Source: Nannocystis punicea (GTDB taxonomy: Bacteria > Myxococcota_A > Polyangia > Nannocystales > Nannocystaceae). From it: a DNA stretch of 64,000 nucleotides. Location: the NCBI RefSeq assembly GCF_026965555.1, contig NZ_CP114040.1:8840001-8904000 (forward strand), in the 5' to 3' direction. Within the stretch, counting starts at the first letter, position 1; each line of letters starts with the position of its first letter. The translations under genes were made by a program, and so were the position numbers. The notes under the pieces were generated by a model, which saw nothing but the letters and a program-made list of their open reading frames with translations, searched no databases and was not told the DNA's origin. Shown piece by piece: positions 34,467 through 42,900 of this stretch.

Positions 34467-35738
34467 ATGCCTTCGCCACTCCGCCTCGTGTTGCTGCTGA
34501 ACGATCGGCAGATCGATCTCCCCTTCGACAACGACGGCAAGGCCCAGATCCTCGCCGTCGCCTTCCGCGGCGCGCCGGACAAGACAGTGAACGTCCGCGT
34601 CGCCTCGCCGGAGCTCGTCACCGTCGACGTGGCGAGGGAGGTCGCGTGCGACGGTGGCAAGGGCGGGCCCGGGCGACTCAAGCTCGGGCCGGGCTCGATG
34701 GTCGAGCTCGGATCTGCGGTGGGCGTGGTGTTGCCAGCGTCCGGCGAGCCGCTCGCGCCGCGGGCCTGGTGGGCCCAGTGGGCCAAGTGGATGGCGGAGT
34801 CGAGCCCGGGCGCGTTCCTGCGGCTGGCGGCGCTCGGCGATCCGGGGCTGCTCAAGGCGGCGTTGACGAGCGCGGCGAAGCTGTCCAGGGAGGCCGCGGC
34901 CGCGGACCAGCCGCTGTTCGCGGCGCTCATCGAGGCCGGCATGAGCATGCGCGACGCGAAGTCGAAGAAGGCCGCGCTCGCGGCGGCGAAGGGCAAGGAG
35001 GCGCTGCTCGGACCGCAGGGCCAGGCGCTCCTGGCGAATGTCCAGCAGGACGCCGACGCCGCGGCGCAGGCGAAGGCGGCGGCCATCGCCGCGTTCATCC
35101 GCGACACGTCGCCCGAGCACGACGGCGACGCCGGGCAGCCGACCGTGGCGTGGGACCTCGCCGAGGTCGAGGCCGACCGCGGCCACGGCTGGTTCCGCGG
35201 CGCCTCGAGCCTGCCGCTCGAGCAGCGCCCGCGCTCGGCGATCGACGGCGAGCCGCTGACGCATCTGTGCACGTTGCTGGTGCCGAAGGAGTATCGCACA
35301 CGCGGCCCGGAGCAGGTCGCGCTGGCCGTGTTCCAGGAGAAGAAGGAAGGAGCGCGCCAGCAGTCGCCCGCCTCGGCGCATCCGCGCGAGGTCCGGCTGG
35401 AGGACCACATCGGCGGGGACTTCGCGCTGGTGTGGCTCACCGCCGCGGAGCTGGGGCGCGGCCCCGAGGGCACCGGCCACCGCTGGGTCGAGCTGCGAGC
35501 CCGCTTCGACGACCCGAACGTCGGCAAGCCGACCAATCGCCGCGGCTACAAGAAGCCGACGGAGGAGCTGCTGGCCCGCTGCGCCCGCAATCACTTCGGC
35601 GGCACCGCGCCGTCGTCCGAGACCCGGCAGCCGCCGCGCTACCTGCACCTCGAGGAGTACGACATCAAGGCGAACTTCGGCGGAGATGATGCGTACATCG
35701 ACCTCGACACCCCGGCGATCACCTGGGGCGAGGATTGA
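34467..35738 (+). CDS. Hypothetical protein flanked by composite repeats
   Basis: A 423-residue soluble protein of unknown family. Residues 1-90 are predicted beta-rich (LRLVLLLNDRQIDLPF, NVRVASPELVTVDV), about 90-220 are Ala-rich and helical, and about 220-423 form a further domain. No signal peptide, membrane helix or catalytic motif is seen. ATG 34467 starts the beta-rich part. It is isolated, with no same-strand neighbour. Two diverged copies of a roughly 100-bp module flank it on each side in the same orientation. That could mean the gene travelled or was duplicated with the modules, or that modules simply accumulate at gene borders. Function not assignable. Confidence 0.7.
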   Translation: MPSPLRLVLLLNDRQIDLPFDNDGKAQILAVAFRGAPDKTVNVRVASPELVTVDVAREVACDGGKGGPGRLKLGPGSMVELGSAVGVVLPASGEPLAPRAWWAQWAKWMAESSPGAFLRLAALGDPGLLKAALTSAAKLSREAAAADQPLFAALIEAGMSMRDAKSKKAALAAAKGKEALLGPQGQALLANVQQDADAAAQAKAAAIAAFIRDTSPEHDGDAGQPTVAWDLAEVEADRGHGWFRGASSLPLEQRPRSAIDGEPLTHLCTLLVPKEYRTRGPEQVALAVFQEKKEGARQQSPASAHPREVRLEDHIGGDFALVWLTAAELGRGPEGTGHRWVELRARFDDPNVGKPTNRRGYKKPTEELLARCARNHFGGTAPSSETRQPPRYLHLEEYDIKANFGGDDAYIDLDTPAITWGED

Positions 35739-35754
35739 GCGCAGGGTCGTCGGG

Positions 35755-35845
35755 CCCGACGCTCTCGCCGCTCACCGGCGCCCCCGCCGGGGCGGACATG
35801 CACGATAAGACATGCTTGAACGGACATGTTCCTTCGAGCATGTCC
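35755..35845. repeat. Composite repeat module, right copy
   Basis: A 22-bp segment matching 33889-33910 with one mismatch (35755-35776), a GC hairpin CGCCCC-CGCC-GGGGCG (35779-35794) whose arms differ from the left copy in a base-pair-preserving way, then ACATGCTTGAA and the inverted arms GGACATG...CATGTCC (35822-35845). It sits between two convergent genes. Confidence 0.7.
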
Positions 35846-35867
35846 TTTTAAAAAGAATGTCGATGCT

Positions 35868-36884
35868 TCACGGCGATGGACAGCCCAGCCTCGTCAGCGA
35901 GCGGACCACGATCTCGTCGCGTGGCCCGTCGGGGAAGCGCTCGCGGTGGGCTCGCCAGTGGACGCAGGCGGCGGCGGTGTCGCCCAGCTGGCGCTCCAGC
36001 AGCGTGCCGATCTCGAACGACACCAGCTGGCGCGAGCGGGCCGACCAATCGTCGGAGTCGGCGGCGCGCAGGCGCTCGACTGCCGCCTGATAGCGGCCCT
36101 CGCGGCGCAGCCCGGCGACCTCGGCGAGCAGCTCCGACACGCCCGAATCGGCGGGCGGCGGGGCGACTGTCGGGCCTGCCGGCCGGCGCCGCGAAGCGGG
36201 CGAAGCGGGCGGAACCGGCGCTCGCGGAGGGGCCGGAGGCGGCCACGCGAACTCCTGCCCGCCCGCGAGCGCGACGATCGATCCATCGGCCGCGCGTACG
36301 CGCAGCTGGCCCTCGAGCAGCGACACCCTGCCCTCCCCGTCGCGCTCGCGGACGATGAAGCGCGTGCCGACCACCTCGATGTCGATCGCCCCGGCGATCA
36401 CGTGGAGCGGCCGCCCGGGCCGCGGATCGACCTCGAACAGCACCTCGCCGGCGCGCACGGTCACGCGGTCGCCGTCTCGCTCGAGCGTCGCCGGGGCCCA
36501 CGCGCTCACCCGCACCCCGTCGCCCGCAAGACAGCCGCCGCCGTCGAGGTGGAGCGCGCCCGCCTTCAATTCGTCGCACTGCGGCAGCGGCGGCGCCACC
36601 ACCTCCGGGGCCGCGCTCGGCGGCGCCGCGACCTCCCGCCGCGCGACCGCCCCGAGCTCGCCGCCCTCGCGCCGCTGAAGCAGCAGCGCGGCCATCAGCG
36701 CCGCTCCGGCCGCGAACGCGATCATCGGCCACCAGCGCAGCCGGGCCCGCAGCGACCGGGCCTGGGCGTGGCGCGCCAGCGCCTGCCGCACCCGCTCGCT
36801 CGCCAGCGGCGACATGTCGCGCCGGGCCAGGGCCTCGTCGACCGCGCGGATCTTCGCAATCACTTCGGGCTCGCGGTCACTCAT
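35868..36884 (-). CDS. FecR-type anti-sigma/transmembrane regulator
   Basis: A 338-residue membrane protein: cytoplasmic N-terminal segment, one membrane helix (WWPMIAFAAGAALMAALLL, residues about 51-69), and a periplasmic FecR domain (GEVLFEVDPRPGRPLHVIAGAIDIEVVGTRF, FIVRERDGEGRVSLLEGQLRV) followed by a Pro-rich linker and a TPR-like helical end. Such proteins hold or activate an ECF sigma factor in response to an envelope signal. Its ATG overlaps the sigma factor stop by eight bases, so this is the expected sigma/anti-sigma pair in one operon. Confidence 0.85.
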   Translation of the reverse strand: MSDREPEVIAKIRAVDEALARRDMSPLASERVRQALARHAQARSLRARLRWWPMIAFAAGAALMAALLLQRREGGELGAVARREVAAPPSAAPEVVAPPLPQCDELKAGALHLDGGGCLAGDGVRVSAWAPATLERDGDRVTVRAGEVLFEVDPRPGRPLHVIAGAIDIEVVGTRFIVRERDGEGRVSLLEGQLRVRAADGSIVALAGGQEFAWPPPAPPRAPVPPASPASRRRPAGPTVAPPPADSGVSELLAEVAGLRREGRYQAAVERLRAADSDDWSARSRQLVSFEIGTLLERQLGDTAAACVHWRAHRERFPDGPRDEIVVRSLTRLGCPSP

Positions 36885-37437
36885 CGAGCGCCTCCTCCAG
36901 CCGCGCGATCCCCCGCGCCAGCAGCTTCGACACGTAGCCCTTGGAGAGCCCGAGGATCTCGCACACCTCGCGCTGCGACTTGCCGTCGAGGTGGCACATC
37001 CCGACGATCACCCGCTCGCGCGCCGGCAGGGCCGCCAGGGCCGAGCGCGCGCGCTCGAGGTCGCGGCGGGCGAACACCTGCTGCTCGGGCGAGCTCTCGG
37101 CGCCGTCGTCGCGCGCGAGCAACCACCGCACCAGCGGACGATTTAAAAATGCATCGCGCCGGAGCTTGCGCAGGCAACGATTGCTCGTCACGCGGTACAG
37201 CCAGCCGTCGAGCTGCTCGGGATCGGAGAGCGACGGCAGGCGATCGAGCAGGGTGAGGAACACGTCCTGGACGATGTCCTCGGCCCAGGCCTCGTTGCCG
37301 AGGCCGTAGCGCATCGCCAGCTGGAACACCTGCCGGTGGTGCCGGCGGTACAGCCGATCGAGCCGCGCGGCGACGTCGTCGTCGCGCCCGACCTCGTCGA
37401 TCACGCCGACCTTCGACGCCGCGGTTCGACCGCTCAT
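36877..37437 (-). CDS. ECF RNA polymerase sigma factor
   Basis: A 186-residue sigma-70 family factor with region 2 (LYRRHHRQVFQLAMRYGLG, AEDIVQDVFLTLLDRLPSL, GWLYRVTSNRCLRKLRR) and region 4 (LPARERVIVGMCHLDGKSQ, VCEILGLSKGYVSKLLARG). Regions 1 and 3 are absent, as expected for the extracytoplasmic-function group. Its start overlaps the stop of the upstream outer-membrane-like gene (ATGA) and its stop overlaps the FecR gene, giving a tightly coupled three-gene operon. Confidence 0.9.
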   Translation of the reverse strand: MSGRTAASKVGVIDEVGRDDDVAARLDRLYRRHHRQVFQLAMRYGLGNEAWAEDIVQDVFLTLLDRLPSLSDPEQLDGWLYRVTSNRCLRKLRRDAFLNRPLVRWLLARDDGAESSPEQQVFARRDLERARSALAALPARERVIVGMCHLDGKSQREVCEILGLSKGYVSKLLARGIARLEEALDE

Positions 37438-38693
37438 CGCCGACCCCCACGCCGCAGCCGAACATCCCAGCCGACCCCGGCCTCGAGCCCCAGCATCAGG
37501 CCCGAGCGGCGCCAGCTCGTGCCCGTGTCGTGGACGTGCACCCAGCGCCCGCCCGACCACCCGGCGCGCAGCCCCGCGAACAGCAAGGCGCCGCGCCGAC
37601 CGAGCCAGCCGAGGCGCACCGTGGCGCCGGCGCTGGTACCGACGCGGGTGTCGCGGACTCCGCCCGCCTGCGCGTAGTGGTGCAGGTGCGCGCCGGCGAA
37701 CAGGCCGAGCGCCACGACCCCGCGCTCGCCGACGCCGATCCGCCAGTCGAGCGCGGCCGTCGGCACCACCTCGACGACGCGCAGGGCCTCGCCGCGCGAC
37801 GGTACGACGATGCAGTCGATCGCCCCGCCGAGGCCGCGTCGCCGACCGGCGCGCACGCCGAGGCCCACCGATCCATCGACGGGCCCGCCGGTGCGTGCCA
37901 TCATTCCCCCGTGCGCCGCGAGGGTGAGCGTCCATTCGCGCGAATCACCCGACTGCGGTGATTCGACCGGCGGCGACTGCGGGGATTCGCGCCTCGGCGC
38001 CGCCGGCGGAATGGTGGCAGTCGCTCCTCGCCACGGCACCGGCGCGGGCACCACCGCCTCGAGCGCCGCGGTCGCGCCGGCGAGCAGCAGCTCGCGCCCG
38101 CGCGCGACCGTCTCGCCGGCGGGAATCACCGCCGCCGATCCCTCCTCCGCGCAGCCGCGATCGCCCGCGACCACGTGCACGCGGGCCTCGCCCGCCTCGC
38201 CGACGGCGACGCAGAGGCGGCGATCCACGGCGCCCGGTCGGCGCGTCAGCGCGAAGCCGCGACCGAGCAGGCCGCGCTGCAATCGCTCGCGCAGCTCCGG
38301 GTCCGCCGGCGCGCCAGTCAGCTCGATCGCCACCGCCGCCTGCGGCTCCGCCGGGCCCGGCTGCACCTCGTCGACCAGCGCCGTCGTCAGCTGCTGGACC
38401 TCCAGGCTCACCAGCGCCGGATCGCCGGCCGGCACCGTCTCGATCCGCTGCGTCGCCCCGCGCGTCTCGACCGTCGCCCCCGTCGCCTCGAGGTGGACCC
38501 ACACGCGCACACCGGCGGCTCGCCCGGCCGGCACCACGCGATAACCATCCTCGAGCAGGCGCGCGCCGAGCCGCTGCACCAGCGCTTGCTCGAGCAGCTT
38601 CGCCGCGCCGTCGTCGACGGACGTCACGCGCAGCTCGACGCTGGTCTCGGGCGGCATCGGCGGGGCGAGGAGGGTGGCGAGGAGCAGGAGCAC
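37434..38693 (-). CDS. Hypothetical exported protein, first gene of the ECF sigma operon
   Basis: A 419-residue protein with an N-terminal hydrophobic stretch (MLLLLATLLAPP) likely to be a signal peptide. The first 230 residues alternate beta and helix (VELRVTSVDDGAAKLLEQAL) and resemble sensors that bind polymers or lipoproteins. After a Pro/Ser linker the last 160 residues have alternating hydrophobic strands ending in aromatic or Arg residues (WTLTLAAHGGMMA, GALLFAGLRAGWS, LMLGLEAGVGWDVRL), compatible with a small outer-membrane barrel. It overlaps the sigma gene start and may be the target or the sensor of that operon. No family is recognised. Confidence 0.65.
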   Translation of the reverse strand: MLLLLATLLAPPMPPETSVELRVTSVDDGAAKLLEQALVQRLGARLLEDGYRVVPAGRAAGVRVWVHLEATGATVETRGATQRIETVPAGDPALVSLEVQQLTTALVDEVQPGPAEPQAAVAIELTGAPADPELRERLQRGLLGRGFALTRRPGAVDRRLCVAVGEAGEARVHVVAGDRGCAEEGSAAVIPAGETVARGRELLLAGATAALEAVVPAPVPWRGATATIPPAAPRRESPQSPPVESPQSGDSREWTLTLAAHGGMMARTGGPVDGSVGLGVRAGRRRGLGGAIDCIVVPSRGEALRVVEVVPTAALDWRIGVGERGVVALGLFAGAHLHHYAQAGGVRDTRVGTSAGATVRLGWLGRRGALLFAGLRAGWSGGRWVHVHDTGTSWRRSGLMLGLEAGVGWDVRLRRGGRR

Positions 38694-38821
38694 GAGGATC
38701 GCGGTCCCGGGTACTTCATGCCCGAGCCGCCGCGAAGTTTCCTCGCCGCGTCATTTTTTTCGCCGGCCCGCGGCGACCGCTCCGCAGGAAACTCCGCTGC
38801 CGGCGGGGACTGATCCAGGGC

Positions 38822-39349
38822 ATGATCCACGCACCCCCGCTGCTCCTCGTGCTCGCGGTCGCGCTCGTCGCGCCAGCCTGCGACGCGCTCCTCTGTGAAC
38901 CCGTGCCCGACCTGCCTGGCAACCAGAGCGCCGAAGACCTCGCGGCGTGCCCCGAGCTCCCGCCCGGCGTGGCGCCGATCGAGGGGCTCGCGGTCGCCCG
39001 GGCCGTCCGGCGCTTCGACGGCCTGGTGCTGACGATGTCGACGCGACCGCTGGCGTGCGGCGAGCCGGCCTCTCAGCACGGCTACTGCACCAGCGACGAC
39101 GACCTCGGCCTCACCCTCGGGATCCCGGCCGAACAAGCGGTGCCCGGCGTCTATTCGTTCCAGAGCCCGATCTACGTCGAGTACGAGACGCCCGGCGCCA
39201 GCGTTGCCGGCGGCGGCGGCGAGCTCTCGCTGGCGAGCGTCGAGCTGTTCGCAATCACCGACACCTGCGTGACCGGCCGGATCGTCGGCCTCGTCGACCA
39301 GCACGGACCCTTCGACGGCGGCTTCCGGGCCCCGAGGTGCACGCCATGA
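38822..39349 (+). CDS. Hypothetical lipoprotein, first of a paralogous pair
   Basis: A 175-residue lipoprotein: signal MIHAPPLLLVLAVALVAPAC with lipobox APAC, and a mature part with three or four Cys pairs (CDALLCEPV, LACGEPASQHGYC, TDTCVTGRIVG). The C-terminal motif CVTGRIVGLVDQHGPFDGGF recurs in the next gene as CVTGVLHGFGSG...LNGGF, so they are paralogues. The stop overlaps the ATG of that gene (ATGA). No function is known. Confidence 0.75.
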   Translation: MIHAPPLLLVLAVALVAPACDALLCEPVPDLPGNQSAEDLAACPELPPGVAPIEGLAVARAVRRFDGLVLTMSTRPLACGEPASQHGYCTSDDDLGLTLGIPAEQAVPGVYSFQSPIYVEYETPGASVAGGGGELSLASVELFAITDTCVTGRIVGLVDQHGPFDGGFRAPRCTP

Positions 39350-39897
39350 TCGCGCGTACGCTCGCCACCTTCTCGATTGCGGCCGCCTGCGCCCTCGCCT
39401 GCGATCCGCCGCAGTGCATCGACGGTCCGGTCCAGTCGCCGCTCGACACCGCCGCCTGCGAGGCCCCGCCGGTCGCCGTCGATCCGCAGATCGCCGCCGC
39501 CCACGCCGAGCGGCTCGAGTCCGGCGACCTCGTCCTCACCTGGACGTCGTTCGGCCTCGAGTGCGGCACGCGGGCCGCCGACGTCGAGCTCAGCGACGAG
39601 TGCGAGCGCACCGGCTGGGCGTTCACGGTCGAGATCCCCGCGGCCCTCGCGGTCGTCGGCGCGATCGACCTCGACGCCCACCCGGAGGTGATCGGCACCA
39701 TGACCGTGATGGGCAAGAGCGGCGGCGGCCAGACCGGCACGATCGGCGACGAGCCGTTCTTCACCGGCCAGCTCGAGCTGACCCACATCGACGCGGACTG
39801 CGTGACCGGCGTGCTGCACGGCTTCGGCTCCGGCATCCCCGACCCCACCCTCGGCGGCCCCGAGCTGAACGGCGGCTTCCTCGCCCCGACCTGCTGA
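39346..39897 (+). CDS. Hypothetical lipoprotein, second of a paralogous pair
   Basis: A 183-residue lipoprotein with signal MIARTLATFSIAAACALAC (lipobox ALAC). Its layout parallels the upstream gene: early Cys pair (CDPPQC), a middle Cys pair (LECGTR, DECERTGW) and C-terminal DCVTGVLHGFG with ELNGGFLAPTC. The four-base overlap with the upstream gene implies one transcript. It ends shortly before palindrome-family elements that separate it from the convergent giant gene. Confidence 0.75.
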   Translation: MIARTLATFSIAAACALACDPPQCIDGPVQSPLDTAACEAPPVAVDPQIAAAHAERLESGDLVLTWTSFGLECGTRAADVELSDECERTGWAFTVEIPAALAVVGAIDLDAHPEVIGTMTVMGKSGGGQTGTIGDEPFFTGQLELTHIDADCVTGVLHGFGSGIPDPTLGGPELNGGFLAPTC

Positions 39898-39912
39898 CGA
39901 GGCGATCTCGAG

Positions 39913-39947
39913 CATGTCCGAAGGGACATGTCTCTATCGACATGTCC
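39913..39947. repeat. Palindrome-family cluster between convergent genes
   Basis: CATGTCC-GAAG-GGACATG (39913-39930) is a perfect 7-bp-arm hairpin, and a further arm CATGTCC follows at 39941-39947. It lies between the lipoprotein pair and the convergent giant gene, so it could act as a two-way terminator. No T-tract. Confidence 0.75.
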
Positions 39948-39969
39948 TCGACGCTCCCCCGCGCCGCGC

Positions 39970-42900
39970 TCACACGGTCGCGGCGTCCGGGAGCTGCCGC
40001 ACGGGGTAGATGTACAGGCTGCCCTGCTGCGCGAACAGGTTGGCCCATTGGCCCTGGACGTTGCCGGTGCGCGTGGTCGTGATCGTGGTCGTGTCGGTCT
40101 GCGTGGTCCCGACCGTGTTCGAGACGGTCTGCGTGACGGAGGTCAGCGTGAGCGGGCCGGACACCCAGGTCCTGGTGCGCGGATTGGAGAACGCGCCGGT
40201 GTCCGTGGTCGGGGCGACGACCGGGAGCGGCGCGACGGGGATGTCGATGGGTGCCTGCCCCGGGGGAGTGACCACCGTCGTGTCGCTGGTCACCCTGCCG
40301 GCCGTCAGATCCGTCACCACAGTCCGGGTGATGACGGACTGATCGTTCACCGCGTACGGGCCGCCCGGATCGGGCACCGCGGCGGCGGTCACGATCGCCG
40401 CGAGGTTCGTCCAGTTGTTGTCGAGCTTGCGCTGTACGAGCGCGAGGGCTGCTCCGCAATCACAGCAGTTGCCCGCCGCGTATTCGGTATGAGGATGCCC
40501 CGTCGGGCACATTCTCCGCGGGTAGGCCGCCACCGCGTGGCCCTTCGGACAGGCACCGGCGAACCAGTGGGGGTTGTTCGGGCACTGATACCAATCCACC
40601 GTCGCCGTCGCGCACGTGGAGCACGGGCCCGGGCCCGCGATCCACGGGTGGGTCGGGCAGGCCTGGCCGCCGACCGTCCCGGCAGCGCCGCACTCGGAGC
40701 AATTCGCGCTCCAGCCCTGGTGAGGCGTGGTGCATTGGTACCACTGCTGCAGCGCCGCCTGACAGCGCGTGCAGTGGGTCCCGGTCTGGTAGTGCGGGTG
40801 CCCCGCCCCGCACTCGTAGTGCTGTTGTGCGCAGTGGATCGGCGAGGGTCCGGCGATCAAGTTCCCGTGGTGCGGATGGTCGGGGCAGCGGTAGTTCCCG
40901 ACGAACGTGCCGGCCTGCGGGGGCGAGCCCGTACGGCCGTCCACGTTGAACACCAGGCCGTTGGCGACGGTGTAGATCGGCCCCTGGGCGATGGTCATGC
41001 CCCACGAGGGGATCAGGTGGATCTGCGGCACCGCGTCGCCCGGCGTCGCGTTGCCGGCGTACGTGTTGAGCCGGGCCGACAGGTGGTCGAGGCAGACCTC
41101 GATCCCGAAGTTGATCCCCGCCATCGTGAACAGCGAGCCGCCGCCGAGGCCGCTGCGGTTCTGCTCGGAGGTGCCGCCCGTCGCCGAGGGATTCCTGTCG
41201 GTGCTGTAGACGTCGATCGAGCCGGCGGTCGGCAAGATGAAGCGCTCGCCGGTGCCGTGAATGTCGGCGAGGTGGGTGTTCAGGCCGCCGTAGAAATCGC
41301 CGTCCACGTCCGGGTGGTGGCGCCCGAGGAAATCGATCGACGAGACGTAATCCTTGTACACCAGCAGGTCGCGCTGACCGCCGGGGCTGGTCCCCCCGCG
41401 CTGGACCAGGGCGATGTTGAAGATCTCCGTGGTCAGCGGCTCGACGAGCTCCACGGCGCCGTTGGCGAGGAGCGGAGAGCCGTTGAGGAGCTCCAGCTCG
41501 TACTCGTCGGCCGCGATGAAGGTCGAGCTCCAGATCCGGGCGGAGTTTACGCCCTGGACCAATTTCCAGCGCACGGGCGTCTGCGCTCCCGGCTGAATCC
41601 GGCCGCAGACGGCCACGGAGGACTTCTGGTGGCTCGGCAGCGCCGGGTTCGCCTTGACCCGGACCCGCTGCGGAGGCCCGCCGGCGACCGCCGTGATCCG
41701 GAGGTTGTGGCGCTCCTTCACCATATCGCCGTGCTTGAAGTAGCCGATGGCCGTGCCGTACACGAACACCCAGTCGTCGTACTGCGCCTGACTCGCCTCC
41801 GCGAGCATCTGGGCCGCGATCTCCTCGACGATCTCGTTGGGGTAGCCGCCGCCCTGGCCGCGGAAGTAGAACTCCGGGGCCATGAAGACCTTGAGCACCG
41901 TGGCGCTCGCATCGACGTTGGTGGTGTCGGCCACCGCGGCGCGCATCGCCTCCTTCATGACCTCGCACCGCGCGATCATGTCCTCGCGATCGTCCGCCTC
42001 GCCGAGGTAGGTCGCCATCACGTTCGGAGTCGTGGTCGTGCGATTCGTGCCGGTCGGGGTCGCGTGGAAGCCGATGAATTGCACGTGGGTGTATTGCGTG
42101 AGCGAGAACGACGCAGTCGCCCGCGCGCCGACCACGACCTTCGCGCAGGTCCGTCCGGCCTGGTCGGGCGCGAACTTCAGGGTGGCCGCGGCGAGGTAGG
42201 TGGCGAGCGGCTGGCCGTGGATCGTGAGGATCTGGATCGTGTACTGGGCCGCGGTGAGCCCCTGGACGAGCAGCTCCTCGCGCTCGGGGCCCGTCCGGGC
42301 CTGCGTCGTGTACGGGCCTGTCACGGCCGTCGTGGTCATGTTCTGCAGCTGGAACGTCACCCGGCCGCCCACGGCGGCGCCGTCGTGGCGGACGACCTCG
42401 ACCAGCAGCTCACCGACCGCGGCGACCGTGATCGTGCAAGTCTTCGACCTCGGCGGATCGGTGCCGCGGGTGATCGTCGCCCTGGCCGTGTAACTCGTGT
42501 TGCGATGGAGGATGAAGCCCTGGATGTGATCGGCAGGATCGCTCACGTCGCCGCGCCACGCCTGCGCGTTGTCGACGTTGTGCGCGTGCGGGAGGCCGCC
42601 GAGAGTGTGGATGACGGTGGCCTTCGTGGGGTGAAGGATCTCGATGCGCGCCGCGGTGACGACGCCCTTCGGATCGTGGACAGTGAAGTGAAAGTCGGCG
42701 TCGGTGACCCCCGGCGCGACCGTCCCGTTCGTGGCCGAGAACACGGCCAGGTCGTAGGCGCTGGCCTCGAGCGCGACCGCGCCGAGGCCGCCCGTGCTGA
42801 CGATGTCGAGGATGCCGGTCTGCAGCGCCTGCGCGCTGTCGGGCGCGGCCGTGACGCGGATCGTGGCGGTCTGCTGCGGGAGGATCGGGGCGCCCGGGCG

